DNA of 64,000 nucleotides from Prorocentrum cordatum (GCA_963575745.1 CAUYUJ010015018.1:1-64000); one strand, 5' to 3'; counted from the stretch's first letter, positions 1-11,304 are shown. Notes: generated from the letters alone by a model not told the origin. Made by a program: numbers and translations.

Positions 1-569
1 CATGCATTGGCATGCATCGGTGTGCACTGGCATGCGTTGGCATGCATGCATTGGCATACGTTTGCGTGCGTTGGCATGCATTGGCATGCATTGGCATGCG
101 TTAGCATGCGTTGGCGTGCTATGGCATGCATTGGCATGCGGTGGCATGCACTGGCGTGCGTTGGCAGGCGTTGGCATGATTTGGTATGCGTTGGTATGCG
201 GTGGCATTCGTTGGCGTGCGTTGGCATGCGTTGGCATGCGTTGACATGCATTGGCATGCGTTGGCATGCCTGGGCATGCAGTGGCATGAGTTGGCATGCG
301 TTGGCATGCGTTGGCATGCATTGGCATGCGTTGGCATGCATTGGGCATCGGCATGCGTTGGCATGCGGTGGCATGCGTTGGCATGCGTTGGCGTGCTATG
401 GCGCGCGTTGGCATGCAGTGGCATGCATTGACATGCATTGGCATGCATTGGCGTGCGTTGGCATACGTTCGCATGCATTGGCATGCGTTGGCGTGCTATG
501 GCACGCATTGGCATGCATCGGCATGCATTGGCATGCGCCGGCATGCATTGGCATCGATGGCATGCATTG
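1..569. repeat. 10-bp minisatellite, consensus CATGCRTTGG
   Basis: About 57 head-to-tail copies of a 10-bp unit (CATGCATTGG or CATGCGTTGG, with single-base variants) fill the left edge and probably continue beyond it. Because 10 is not a multiple of 3, all three frames stay open and give a 10-residue peptide repeat on each strand; these open frames are by-products, not genes. Confidence 0.95.
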
Positions 570-1596
570 GCAGCCCTCCCCGCGTGCTACCCTTAACCTG
601 GGCAGCCAATTCGTCTTTTGGGGGGGCTACTATTCAGGGCGAGCCCTCGCTAGCAGGGTGCAACCCAAGCAAACCTGCAGTTTGGTCAGTGATCCTCCTC
701 CTCCTTTTCCTCCTCCTCCTCCTCCTCCTCCTCCTCCTCCTCCTCCCCCTCCTCCTCACTCGAATCGGATGTGTCGTTGCGATGTGGGCTCGCAGCTCCA
801 GGGCACATCTATCTGATAAAGGCCAAAAAAAAAGGTCCCGCATAACGCCACGCTTTCTTCTTACCGCCCACTACCCCCCAATATCCGAATTGGCAGCAGA
901 ATTGGGAGCCACCCAAGATCGTGATCCACGGAAGATGCACAGAGCGCGATTTGAACGCACATTCGCATCTCCTTCACCTTCCGCGTTGTGCCACCCTCCA
1001 GTCCCTGGGCAGCTTGTGTGCATTTCGAATCTGCACGCACCACGGTTAGTCGCCCAACTCACCCACAGGCGCGATGAGGCCGACGTCTACGTCCGCAAGT
1101 GACCCTGTGATCGGTTTGCCGTTCGTTTGGGTACAGATGGCCTGGTGTAGGTGTGAGCATACCCAAGGTGGCAGCCGTTCCTCAGCCACCACGCCACTTC
1201 AACTTCCTGGCAGTGGTTGTGGGGCAGATTCGCTGCACCGCACAACTGGGCCAGCGCTGGGGTTCAGATTGAGCGCGCCGGCGCTGGCTAACATCGTATT
1301 CCGCACGCTGCGCATTCCGAGTGGCTCTAAGTTTGCTCATTATACTGCTTCAGTACCATTGCGCATCATCGAGGGTTCCAGTCCTACAACGACTGCTTCA
1401 AGTGGTAAGATGGCTCTCGTCCCTGGGCAGGACCGAGTCTCAAGTCGTCTCACAAGGAGCCATGTACCGAGAACAGATTTCCTTAGGAGGATGCCCAGCA
1501 GCATCCGCATTCCCTCCATGGTCGCCTTGCTCCGGCTCGTCTGCGTCATGCCTGGAGTCGGACAAGGCGGAGGCGGAGGCAGAGGCAGGGGCGGCA
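570..1596. other. No recognisable gene; CTC microsatellite and dispersed repeat
   Basis: A CTC/CCT microsatellite lies at about 691-756. The segment 787-870 (GGCTCGCAGCTCC ... CTGATAA ... TCTTACCGCCCA) recurs with substitutions at 7470-7552 and is a dispersed repeat. I see no convincing coding sequence in the remainder. Confidence 0.5.
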
Positions 1597-1657
1597 TCAC
1601 ATCCCGCCAGACACTGCCCTGGCCATCCGCGCTGGAGTCAGCCTAGCCGCTCCGCAA

Positions 1658-1918
1658 TTGAGTGCAGGATCTATTCGCCTGGAGCGCACTCGCCACCGAC
1701 AAGGACAGCGCGATGCCATCACCCTTAACCTCGACGGTGCCGCTCGCGAGCTCACCCGTTCCATGGACTTCATCGAGATGCCAGAAGGAGAATTGGTCAA
1801 CGGACAACTGGAAGAGGCTGTTACGCACCTCACTGTGAACCTCGCGACCCATTTTTTACAACTGCTTGAAGACACGCGCCTACAAGCTACCAGGGAGCTC
1901 GTGACCGCCGACGCATAG
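1658..1918 (+). CDS. Hypothetical ORF, possible exon fragment
   Basis: An open frame ending at the TAG at 1916-1918 encodes about 86 residues of balanced composition (…LNLDGAARELTRSMDFIEMP…THFLQLLEDTRLQATREL…), predicted mostly helical, unlike the repeat-derived frames nearby. The first codon of the frame is TTG and the frame stays open upstream to about 1597, so a true start is not visible; it could be a 3' exon or part of a decayed retroelement. No motif recognised. Confidence 0.3.
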   Translation: MSAGSIRLERTRHRQGQRDAITLNLDGAARELTRSMDFIEMPEGELVNGQLEEAVTHLTVNLATHFLQLLEDTRLQATRELVTADA

Positions 1919-1961
1919 CTCCCACTGTTTCTCACGCTTCGATTTCGAGCAACGCACAACG

Positions 1962-2435
1962 ATGGATGTCCTGGGAAGCTACAGCCGGCTGTTCCTCCGA
2001 GCGGTCGGCGCCGCTGCTAGCCCGCTCATGTCGCGCTACCGCTGCGCCGCGGCGACCGATATCAAGCCACAGAGCCTGAGTTCGACATCCGCGCGGCAGT
2101 GCTCAGGCGCGATGGCCACGTCGTGGAGCGCGCGCCCAATGACATCGCCAGCGCCCTCCCTCCGTGCACCGCCATCCTTCGGAGGCTTCGCGGGGGCGGC
2201 CAGCGACGCTAGTTACGATGCAATTGCGGTAGACCCTTGGCGCCCGCGCGGGCTTGACCCATGGGCTGTCAGCGTCGCTGGGCCCCCCGTCGTCGGAGGC
2301 GGCTACTCGCGCGCTGGCAGCTCTCGGCAAAGCGCCGCGCCGCCGCGGGCTGCGCGCGCCGGCGGCGCCAGTTCCGACGCCAGCTCAGACCTAGGAGAAG
2401 TATCGATTCCACGGCGGGCCAAGTCAGAGGCTTAG
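1962..2435 (+). CDS. Hypothetical protein, 157 aa, Ala/Ser-rich
   Basis: ATG at 1962 to TAG at 2433. The product is rich in Ala, Ser, Gly and Arg (ASSDASSDLGEVSIPRRAK near the C-terminus). No domain is recognised and composition is what high-GC DNA gives by chance, so this is only a candidate. A fairly hydrophobic N-terminus (residues 1-25) could be a weak targeting segment. Confidence 0.25.
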   Translation: MDVLGSYSRLFLRAVGAAASPLMSRYRCAAATDIKPQSLSSTSARQCSGAMATSWSARPMTSPAPSLRAPPSFGGFAGAASDASYDAIAVDPWRPRGLDPWAVSVAGPPVVGGGYSRAGSSRQSAAPPRAARAGGASSDASSDLGEVSIPRRAKSEA

Positions 2436-3700
2436 CCTAAACTCAGATCGCCGCCCAAGTATTCTGGCACACCAGACATCAAGCGCCAATGGCGGCGCCA
2501 CGCGAACAAGCCCGCCAGCTAGAGTCAGCAAGATGCCCTCGAAGAATGGACATTCATTCGCTGGGAAACGCGAAGGGTTATGCAAGGGCAGCCAGAAGCA
2601 CTGTTCCCTCGCCGAGCCGACTAACGCCCCGGTCGACCGCGTTCCCCCCGGAGGCGAGGGCCAAACCAAAGGAGGAACAAACGCACCAGCGGCGCGGGCA
2701 AGGGCCACATGATGAATTCCACAGAATACGGCGCGACACCGACGACGCGTGGCATCTGCAGATCGGAGCATCACTTCGGGCGCGAACGCCCGCGGGTTGG
2801 CCCCGGAAACTCAGGCGCCCGCGGAGTCGGGCCGCCGAGTTCCAGAAGCCGCGCCGAGAAGTCTGGCCCCGATTCTGGCCCAATCTGCAGCGTCACTAAC
2901 CACGGTCCAGAGCCGCGCGCGCGCCGGCGCGCCCACCGCACTACCTGCCCGTCAAGCATTCAATGCAATACGCACGCGTGCTAAGGACCATGCAATCACG
3001 GATGCGGAACAATGAGAGATGGAGATGGCGCCAACTGGCGGAAGTTTCGGGGAAGCGCGCGAGCGCTGCGACGCGCTGGCGAGTGACCATAACGGGGGAG
3101 CGGCGAATGGCAGCATGGCCGCGCGGACGCAGCGCCAGGTTCGATCTGAGGGCGACCAATATGACGGGAGAGGCTTGCGAGGCTTCAGCGGCGCGTTTTA
3201 GAACGCAGGCCCCCCGCATGGAGCGAAGCGCTTGGCCCCGAGAGGGGGGGCGCGATGGCGCGCGTTGCCGAGGTCCGCCACCGTGTCTTCAGCGCGCTGA
3301 AAGCGCCCCAGGGCTCGCGCAGTCCGGAGAGGCAGGGGGGGTGCAAGGTTCCTATGGGCCAGGGCCCTTGGTTCACCAGGCGCTCTCGCGCGGGCCCAGG
3401 GCGCGCCGCGCGGGCTTCCGGGGCGCCGCGAGGGCCCAGAAACGGGCCACGAGGGCCCCCCGATACCCCCAAGACGATGGAAAAAGGCCCCCTAGTCGTC
3501 GAGCGATCGATCCAAGACGCCCAAGCAGACGGCCCAAGACGCCTCCAAGAGGCCCCCAAGAAACCTTCCGAGAGGGCCCCGAGGGACACAAGTAATACAG
3601 GTGCGAAAAGTCTTTGACGGATTGTTCGCTCTTGGGAGCCTTGGTGCGATGAACTCGTTATGTCCCTGTGGGCTCGTCGGAGCCGTGGTATAATTTGGCG
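2436..3700. other. No supported gene; start of a degenerate GGCCTCTTGGGG-type repeat
   Basis: GC-rich sequence with overlapping open frames on both strands but no recognisable motif. From about 3300 to 3600 the sequence becomes a degenerate run of GGCCCC/AAGAGGC blocks, the reverse-complement form of the CTTGGGGGCC repeat seen again near 35.8, 40.0, 41.8 and 51.0 kb. Confidence 0.4.
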
Positions 3701-3709
3701 CCGCGGTCT

Positions 3710-4885
3710 GCCGGTCGGAATGAGGAGAGGGGGGGGGGGGGGCGCGGGATGGCACGGTCGAGAAGGAGGGAGAAGGGGGGGGGGGGGGGGCGTCTGCGCG
3801 TGCGGCGGTTAGCGGGCGCCCGCGGCCCGCGATCTGTCTTTCTTTTTAAGAGGAGGGCTATATGGCACGGGAGTGGGAAAGGGAGGCTCGTTGATGGCAA
3901 CGGTCGTGCATTGTGTTCTTTCGGTCTTACAAAAAACATTATTTTTTTGTTTTCCTATTTCTTTTCAGGTTCGTTTTTTTTTTTTTTGTTTCGGTCGTGC
4001 AGGGGTGGGCGAGCACGGTAGTGTCGGTCGGAATGAGCAGGAGGGGGCACGGGGGGAAGGGGGGGCGCTTGGGAGCAGAGTGGGGGGGAGGGGCACGGTC
4101 GATCGGTTGAATGGCACAGCAGAGGGGGGGAGGGGGCACGGGGGGAATTGAATGGGCACGGGTGGGCACGGTCGGGCAGGAAGGGGAGGGGTGCGCCGGT
4201 CGGTCGGTTGGAATGCGACAAGCGGTGAGGGGGGCGGGGGTGGGGGAGGGGCTGCCGGAGTGGCCGAGGGTCAGGCAGGGGGGGGGGCGGGCGCCGTCGG
4301 CGGTCGGAATGCAAGTGGGGGGCCCCACGTGGTGGGAAAGGGGGGGGGAGGGCAGGGAGTGTCGCTGTACGGGCTGGGGTGGCGGACGGTCGTCCAAGGG
4401 GAATTAGGGGGGCGGAGGGGAACGGGGCTGGCAGGGGGGGCGTTCGGTTCGGTCGACATGAGCAGCGGGAGGGGGTGGGGGGGGGGGGCCGCGGGGTGGT
4501 TCGGAGAGTGGGGGGGCGCGGGGGGGCATGGGTCGGTCGGTCGGAATGGGCGGAGGGGCAAGGGGGTGGGGTGCATTGAAGGAGAAGGGTGGGAGGCACG
4601 GGGCGCCACGATTCGGGAAGGGGGGGGGGGCACGGTCGGTCGGCTGGACCAAGCAGAGGGCGGGGGCCGGGGGGGGGATGGGGGGGCGCGAGGGGCCACA
4701 GTCACGAATGGGGAGAGGGCACAGTCGGTCGGTCGGAAAAAAAGCAGAGGGGGGGGGCACGGGGGGGGAAAGGGGGGCGCGGGGGGAACTGTCGGGCAAG
4801 GGGGAGGGGCATGGTCGGTCGGTCAGAATGAGCAGAGGAGGGAAGGGCAGGAAGGGAGGCGCGGTCGGTCGGTTGAAATATGCAG
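3710..4885 (+). repeat. G-rich degenerate minisatellite with GGTCGGTCGGAATG core
   Basis: About a dozen degenerate copies of a motif of the form GGCACGGTCGGTCGGAATGAGC, each followed by runs of 5-12 G, for example near 3710, 4028, 4200, 4290, 4535, 4635, 4720, 4812 and 4865. Strong G/C strand asymmetry. Open frames across it encode only Gly/Arg or Pro/Ser-rich products and are not genes. Many G-runs could form G-quadruplexes on the plus strand. Confidence 0.8.
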
Positions 4886-5078
4886 AGGCGGGGGCGCGGG
4901 AGAAACGGGAGAGGGTTGCGCAGGCTCGGGAAAAGGCGACGAAGGCAGCGTGCGCTGAGGGTGCAAACAGAAAAGGCTGGAATAAACGAAGGCGATGATG
5001 TGAGTGTCAAAATCTGCCCGGCCAATCTGACATGCGAAACACTGCGCCTCAGTTTTGGATCGTGAAGGCCAGGGAAGC

Positions 5079-5296
5079 ATGTGAATTCACATTGTGCGGA
5101 ACGCAAAATGTGAATTCACATTTCGGGAAAAAAGGACAATTCGAATTCACATGCTGGAGAAAAAGGAAAGTGTGAATTCACATGTTAGAATTCTGTGTAG
5201 GAATATGTATGAAGGGGCCAATATGTGAATCCACATCTTGAGAAAAAGGACAATGTGAATTCACATGTTGGAAAAAAAGACCACGTGAATTCACAG
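5079..5296. repeat. Interspersed 12-bp palindrome TGTGAATTCACA array
   Basis: Seven copies of the perfect or near-perfect palindrome TGTGAATTCACA at about 5080, 5110, 5140, 5171, 5224, 5253 and 5284, mostly 29-31 bp apart. The spacers are related to one another (GTTGGAAAAAAAGGACAA type), so this is a degenerate tandem repeat of about 30 bp built around a palindrome. Confidence 0.85.
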
Positions 5297-5299
5297 TTT

Positions 5300-6577
5300 G
5301 GGAGAATCGCGGGGCCCATTCCACATCTGTCTCGGGGATCGATAAGTCACCGTTTGGGAACATACGCGGTCATCAATCGCACAATCAAGACACACGTGCA
5401 CTCCACTTCGCCGCCCCACGCGCAATATGCATGAACGCCCACACGCATGAACGATAATAGATGGACGGCGCGCGCGCCCGCGCGGGCAACGCGCGGGGAA
5501 GAACGACTGGCCCTCCATGACCGCCAACATTGGATGCCAATCGTACCCGATCACATACATGAGCGATACATCGAGCATACATGGGCCAGTCAGCCCCCAT
5601 TGAAGACCCGCCGTTGCAGACCCCCTCTTTCGCCCTCCAATTAAATTTGCCAGAATCTCTTCCAGATCTGCCGTCGCTTATGTTTTTTCGGGCGACGGCA
5701 GCTCCTGTTTGTGGAATGGGGTGGGGGGGGCGCCCCCCGGCGCACATCGCTAAACCAGGCCCCAGTTCCGCCGGCGCCCAAGAGCCCGTGCTTCGATGAC
5801 CCGCTGCGCCGCCGCAGCCACGAGGACAACAATCGTCTCCCTTCGCGTCGCCGCGCTCCTCGGTCGCGCAGCCCTGCCGCAGCGCGCGGAAGTGGCAGCG
5901 CCCCCCGCCCGCCGGCGTCGCCGCGGCCATCTCCGTCGCCGCGGCCGGCGCGCCCCCGCGCAGCCAGCGAGCAAGTCGAGGGCGCCGGCGCCGCAGATGT
6001 TCGAGGGGCCCATCGCGCACCCGGAGGCGGACGCAAGGCGGCGGGTAACATGCCGGAAGAGATCGCGGCGAGGCCCCTCGCGCCCAGCGAGTTGCATGAC
6101 GCCGCCCGCATCGACCGCCGCCAGCGCACCGAGCACCGCGCGGCCAAGCCTATGAGGTTGATGTTGTTCTCGGACGGCTGCTTGAGTCTGGGGCAGCGCG
6201 TCCGTCGCGTTCGGGCACGAGGTGGGGGCAACGAGCGACCGATGCCGCATCGACCCCGGCGCGGTGACCACGGCCCAAAAAAAGCCAGCGCCGCCGCCAG
6301 CGACGTCGGCGGCCCAGCGCGCGTCAGCGCGCTGAACCAGCACTCTCAGAAGGGGATGCCGCATCGCGTGCCGCTGCCACTGGCGGCTGGTGGCTGGGCC
6401 AACCTGGCTCGGCACACACGAGGGCCCGATGCTGGCCGCGGACGCCCAGGCCACCGAGCACCGCCCTCTGCTTCGCCCTGGCACGCCCGAGCCGAAGAGT
6501 AGACCATCCAGGCCAGAGCCAGCGGTCAAGCCGTTTCTGCCCCTTGGACCGCCGCCAGGGCATGGTGCCCCCAGAGA
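5300..6577. other. GC-rich sequence without a confident gene
   Basis: Open frames exist on both strands between 5641 and 6577 because stop codons are rare in this GC-rich stretch. I could not recognise a domain in any frame and could not choose a coding strand. Confidence 0.35.
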
Positions 6578-7000
6578 TTGGTTTCCAAGCCGTTGACGCG
6601 CGCCCGTCGCGGCTCGCCACAGGAGCCCCGGGCGCCCGTCGGCAGCCGCGGCCAGACGCAATGCGTGCAGCAACGCCAGAAGGGCAGCAAGGTCGGCAAG
6701 GACAAGATCAAGAAGGCGGCGGTGGCTTCCACGGCCGAGCCCGCAAAGGCCCCCAAGAAAACGCGCCGTGGTGGCCCCGAGAGCAAGAAGGCGCGGGACG
6801 CGAAGCGGGCGGCAGCATTCAAGGCGAAGACGGACAAGGGCGCCGACGCCAGCGAGGAAAACGACGACAATGCCGCCGACTCCAGTAATGAGAAGGACCA
6901 CGAGGAGAAGGTCCCGCTTCCCAAGGATGCGGGGGAGCGCGGCGGGCACGAACCGTCCTCGCACCACGCGCGCGCATGGCGACGAGAAGACATGGACTGA
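6578..7000 (+). CDS. Hypothetical Lys/Ala-rich, acidic-tailed protein fragment
   Basis: Open frame ending in TGA at 6998-7000. It encodes a basic Lys/Ala-rich segment (KKTRRGGPESKKARDAKR) followed by an acidic stretch (ASEENDDNAADSSNEKDHEE), using AAG and GCC codons. No ATG occurs in frame, so if real it would be a 3' exon. The charge pattern resembles nucleolar or chromatin-associated low-complexity proteins, but no family is identified. Confidence 0.35.
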   Translation: MVSKPLTRARRGSPQEPRAPVGSRGQTQCVQQRQKGSKVGKDKIKKAAVASTAEPAKAPKKTRRGGPESKKARDAKRAAAFKAKTDKGADASEENDDNAADSSNEKDHEEKVPLPKDAGERGGHEPSSHHARAWRREDMD

Positions 7001-7469
7001 ACGGCGAGGCGAGGCGCAGGACATCATCTGCCGCGCCCCTCATCAAGGAAAACCTCAATCTTCGTTCCCCGCCCCAACCTACCCGTCCAAGGTCTCGTCA
7101 CACCTTCGGCCCATCATCTTTACGGGTGCTGCACACCACATCGAGTTTCGCTTGTTTTTTTCTGCCGTTTCGACCGCGACGCACGGCCCCACGAATACAC
7201 AGACACAGCGCATGGAAGTCTGCCTCACGCCTGCTCATGCGAGCTGACTTGTGCCGTTCTTAACTGCACGTGCGTGCTCACTGAGCATAGTCGGTGAGTA
7301 TGCACCCCGCCGCGCCCAGCGCGCGCCCCCCCAGGTGGCAGCCTTTTATCTTGCAGGCGCGCGGGATTTTGACAACTTTGGTGTTTCCTCTTTCGCGATT
7401 CTTTTGCTCCGCCAGAGCTGTCCGATCGCCCACGCAATCCCGACTCGAACAGGGCGCGTCGCTGCTCGC

Positions 7470-7552
7470 TAGGCTCGCAGCTCCGGAGCGTACGCTTCTG
7501 ATAATGTATAGAGGTTCCGCGTCCTGCCATGCTCTTTTCTTACCGCCCAAAA
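7470..7552 (+). repeat. Dispersed repeat, second copy of 787-870
   Basis: Shares GGCTCGCAGCTCC, CTGATAA, AGGT.CCGC and TTCTTACCGCCCA in the same order with 787-870. Both copies lie beside a CTC microsatellite, which follows this copy at 7566-7745 and precedes the other. Confidence 0.6.
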
Positions 7553-7565
7553 ACCTCGCAATTCC

Positions 7566-7745
7566 AGTCCCTTCTCTTCCTCCTCCTCCTCCTCCACCTC
7601 CTTCTCCTCCTCCTTTTCATCCTCCTCCTCCTCGCTCTCCCTCCCGTCCTCCTCCTCCCCCTCCCCCTCCGCTTCCTCCTCCTCCTCGCTCTCCCCCCCG
7701 TCCTCCTCCTCCTCTTCCCTTTCCTCCTCCTCCTCCTACCCCGTC
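7566..7745. repeat. CTC/CCT microsatellite
   Basis: Imperfect (CTC)n with CCC and TTC interruptions. Confidence 0.9.
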
Positions 7746-7920
7746 TCCTTCCCCCGACGGCGGCGGCGACGACAACAGCGACTGTGACGACGGCAGCGAC
7801 ACCGACCGCTCGAAAAGGTGACCAGGCGATCGTGGACGCGCTCGTCTGCTGCGACGGCGCCGCCTCCCGATGCGCCGAGGCGCACGGATCCGTGCCGATT
7901 AAGGCGCCCCCCGTTGCCAC

Positions 7921-7947
7921 GACGATGGCGGTCGCGACGACGACGAC

Positions 7948-7991
<44 letters not shown>

Positions 7992-8051
7992 TGCTGGCGA
8001 CAACGTCGACGACGACGGCGACGACGACGATGACGACGACGACGACGGCGG

Positions 8052-8082
<31 letters not shown>

Positions 8083-8275
8083 AGCGACAGCGGCGGCGAC
8101 CGCGACGACAACGAAGACGACGACGGCTACACGACTGCCACGGCGAGTTGCAAAGGCGCCGGCGACGGGGATGGCGACAGCGTCGACGACAGCGGCGACG
8201 ACGGTAGCGACGGCGACGACGACGACGGCAGCGTCGACGGCGGCGGCGACAGCGGAAACAAATCCGACCGTAGGG
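7921..8275. repeat. GAC/GGC trinucleotide array
   Basis: Long (GAC)n with a central (GGC)n block at about 8046-8075. All frames stay open; the Thr/Ala/Asp-rich translations are not considered genes. Confidence 0.9.
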
Positions 8276-8279
8276 TCTA

Positions 8280-10100
8280 GAACATGATGGCGCGAAAAGA
8301 ACAGCCTGGGCGGGAGTTATGGTATGGCATAGCGCGAAATAGGCCCAGTGACCACGCGGATCCCGTCGCCGCTTCGGCCGCTTTGAAAACGAACCTGGGG
8401 GATGAGCCTGGGCCGATGGCCGTGCCACCGCGAAGGCCGTCTCCAAGGGCAATGGCACGCTTCGTTCCCACGCCACTCGACATGGCGTCGGGGTTCGGGC
8501 CGAAGCGCTAGGCCTCGCGCGGCCTCCGCGCGAGACGGTACCCCCGGGGTGGGCCGCGTGGCCCAAGGGACACTTGGGAGCACCAGCTGAATGCGTGCCT
8601 GGGCGACCTGCAGGCGCTGGCGGGGGCGCCGTTCTCATCGCGGTCGTCCACAGAGGCGCGGCCGCTGGGGCGCCGGCCGGAGCCCAGGGCGATCCTGCGG
8701 CGCAACCTAGGGCGCCCAGCGTTGCACCCGCCGCGCGCGAGCGCGGCCCCGACGGCACGGCTGCGAGCGCAGCATGCCGCGGGCGACGTGTCCCACGCAC
8801 ACCGCGGGGCGGCGGCGCACACCGCGGTGCCACGGAGCGAGCAGGTCGACCAAGGGACTCGCGGACAACGGCAAGCGGCTGCACGGGGCCTCGGGATCGT
8901 TCGCGGACGCGCTCGGGCTTGGCACGTCGCAGAGCAGTGCTTGCCGCTGGCCGTCACGGGCGGGGTCCGTTGTGGCAGGCGATTGCGGACCTCGTCGGCC
9001 AGGTGGCGCGGCTGGACTCCAAAGCCCAGCCTGGGGCGCGCTTGCGCGCCCCTGCGGCCAGCGAAGGCGAGGCGGGAGCCCGCGCGCTGCCCGCAGTGTT
9101 GTTTTTGTTCCTGCGACTTGCCGTCCCCGCGCCGAGGATGCTGCCCGCGACTCGGCAGTGGAGCTGGGTTGCTTGGCACTGGCGGGGCTGCGGACCGCAT
9201 GGCCGCAGTGCAGGAGGCTCGGCATGAGGAGATCGGCCTGTCCGCCGACTCTCGGCAACGCCTTGGATCCCGCGGCGGAGCTCGACTTGAAGGACGAGGA
9301 TTTGCCGGAGGTGCGTCAGCGTGGGGCATCAGCCGAGGACACGCCAGCTGCACGTAAGAGTGACCATTCGCCAGAACGACACTTTGGTGCTGGCACGCAG
9401 GGGGGCGGGTCATTTTTCTTTGGGATTGAACTCGGCGTCGACGCACGCAGCGTGGGATTGCGCTCGCATCTGGGCATACCAGAGTTGCCCCCCTTCGCAA
9501 TCGACAGCAACGTATGTGTTTGAAGATTTCTGAATATTGAATCGGAATTCTAACCAATCCAATTCTTAACAAGTGAAAATTATTCGCGCCAGTGGTGGGC
9601 GCTGGGGCCCAGGTTTGGGCCACGAAACTGGACCTGGCCAGACGTCATCGCGATGCGGCTCGGCAGTGCCAGCCCTCATCGTGGTGGCCCCAGGCAGCAG
9701 CGCCTGCTTTCGCAACGCCTTCGGGTGCCATTCGGAACGCGGTAGCGTTCGCGATGGAGCGGACGAGGTGGCAAGGCCCGAAACAGCTTGGGAGCTGAGG
9801 GGCACCCTGGCGCGGGGCTTGGGCAGCAAGCGGGAAGAACCGTGCTGAGTTGCCCGCGGCCGCGGAGGCCACGGCAGCGCTCCTGGGCGACGTTGGCGCC
9901 GCCCTCCGCGAATGCGGGACCGGGAGGAGGGGCGCGGCAGCGGCTCCCTGGGCAGTTGCGACAGCAGCGCGGAGGCCCGCGGACCCCCGAAGGTGCAGGG
10001 TGCGGCTCCGCCGCACCTTGCACCTGCGGGAGCCCTCGGCGCCCGCCAGGGCCAGAAGGTGCACGCGAAGGGGAGCGCCCAGGGCAGCGCAGGCTGAGGG
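8280..10100. other. GC-rich region, no confident gene
   Basis: Several overlapping frames exist on both strands (for example 8574-9523 plus, 8508-9623 minus). Short stretches look protein-like (…LWQAIADLVGQVARLDSKAQ… near 8970-9030; …LDLKDEDLPEVRQRG… near 9280-9330) but they lie in different frames and give no family match that I recognise. It could be a decayed gene or retroelement. Confidence 0.3.
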
Positions 10101-10761
10101 CCAAGAGGAGGAGGGAGGAGGGAGGAGGGAGGAGGGAGGAGGGAGGGGAGGAGGGGAGGGAGGAGGAGGAGGGAGGAGGGAGGAGGGGGAGGGAGGGGGG
10201 AGGAGGGAGGAGGGAGGAGGGAGGAGGGGAGGGGAGAAGAGGAGGAGGAGGAGGAGGAGGAGGAGGAGGAGGAGGAGGAGGGAGGAGGAGGAGGAGGCGA
10301 GAAGAAGGAGGAGGATGAAGAGGAGGAGAAGAGGAGGGAGGAGGGAGGAGGAGGAGAGGAGCAGGAGGAGGAGGAGGAGGAGCAGGAGGAGGAGCAGGAG
10401 GAAAAGGAGGAGGAGGAGAGGAAGGGAGGAGGAGGAGGGAGGAGGAGGGAGGAGGAGGGAGGGGGAGGGAGGTGGGGGGGGGAGAGGGGAGGAGGAAGAG
10501 GAGGAGGAGGAGGAGGAGGAGGAGGAGGAGGAGGAGGGAGGAGAGGAGGAGCAGGAGGAGCAGGAGGAGCAGGAGGAGCAGGAGGAGGGAGAAGGGAGGA
10601 GGGAAGAGGAGGGAGGAGGAGCAGGAGGAGCAGGAGGAGCAGGAGGAGCAGGAGGAGCAGTTGGAGCAGGAGGAGCAGGAGGACAGGGAGGGGGAGGGGG
10701 AGGGGGAGGGGGAGGGGGAGGAGGAGGAGGAGGAGGAGGAGGAGGAGGAAGAGGAGGAGGG
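10101..10761. repeat. GGA/GGAGGAG polypurine tract, insertion target of the copia element
   Basis: 660 bp of almost pure purine on the plus strand (GGA, GGGA and GGAGCA variants). It ends at 10761 immediately before the 5' LTR and resumes at 20039 after the 3' LTR, so the retrotransposon inserted into it. Confidence 0.95.
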
Positions 10762-11266
10762 TGCAATTCACAAGCCCAGAGCCTACCTTACTCTGCCTAC
10801 CTACGACAGATGGCCCATCGACGCCCGAGTTTAAGACACGGCTCTAAGGAGCCTAATACATAGTATCCATAGTACGTAAGTCCGCGCTCCCTGGCGTAGC
10901 ATGTTCCCTTTTTATATGTCTGTTTGTAGCCTAGCCATGCCTAATGGTATCCCCAAGGTGCCCTAGAGACCCCCAAGCCTTAGAGGCTTCTTCTTAGAGT
11001 GTTTCACACGTTCCCAAGACGTCTCCTCCGAAACACGTCTTGGCTCAAGCTTTTTTGTATAGCAGCGAGAGGCTGCTAGACTACTGACTTGCGGTCTGAG
11101 CCGCAGCACAGCGAATTGGCCCGCTGACAAACAAGTTCCTGTGCCGGGTCATCGTGTGTCCAGCGACGCACATCCACAACGTCAATCTGGAGATCGAGGA
11201 GATTAGCATTCAGAGGAATATAGAATGACTTATCCGAGGGCAGTGGTTCGAGGCGGGACCATTGCA
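10762..11266 (+). repeat. 5' LTR of the copia element
   Basis: Starts TGCAATTCAC and ends ...GGGACCATTGCA. Aligns along its length with 19521-20038 with scattered substitutions; this copy lacks an insertion of about 16 bp present in the 3' LTR. It contains an SL-like segment at 11027-11049 and a 7-bp stem-loop (TAGCAGC/GCTGCTA) at 11060-11078. Confidence 0.95.
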
Positions 11267-11278
11267 TTGTACTAGAGC
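11267..11278 (+). promoter_or_regulatory. Putative primer-binding site
   Basis: TTGTACTAGAGC directly follows the 5' LTR and matches 9 of 12 positions of TGGTATCAGAGC, the usual copia PBS complementary to the 3' end of initiator Met-tRNA. The position is right; the match is imperfect, as expected for an old copy. Confidence 0.6.
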
Positions 11279-11304
11279 TATCGAGCTCCACGGACGTACA
11301 ACAT

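Noticed and set aside
7-816. Long open frame (269 codons) over the left edge
   Set aside because: It is the translation of the 10-bp minisatellite followed by CTC repeat.
940-1040. tRNA gene, because of a T-arm-like GTGCGTTCAAATCGCGC on the minus strand and TTCGAATC nearby
   Set aside because: The distance to a complementary acceptor strand is too short for D and anticodon arms; only a partial cloverleaf can be drawn.
5079-5296. CRISPR-like array of palindromic repeats
   Set aside because: The spacers are related to each other, the repeat is only 12 bp, and the context is eukaryotic; it is a degenerate tandem repeat.
8574-9523. Gene in the GC-rich block
   Set aside because: Protein-like stretches lie in different frames and no family could be named; kept only as an unassigned region.
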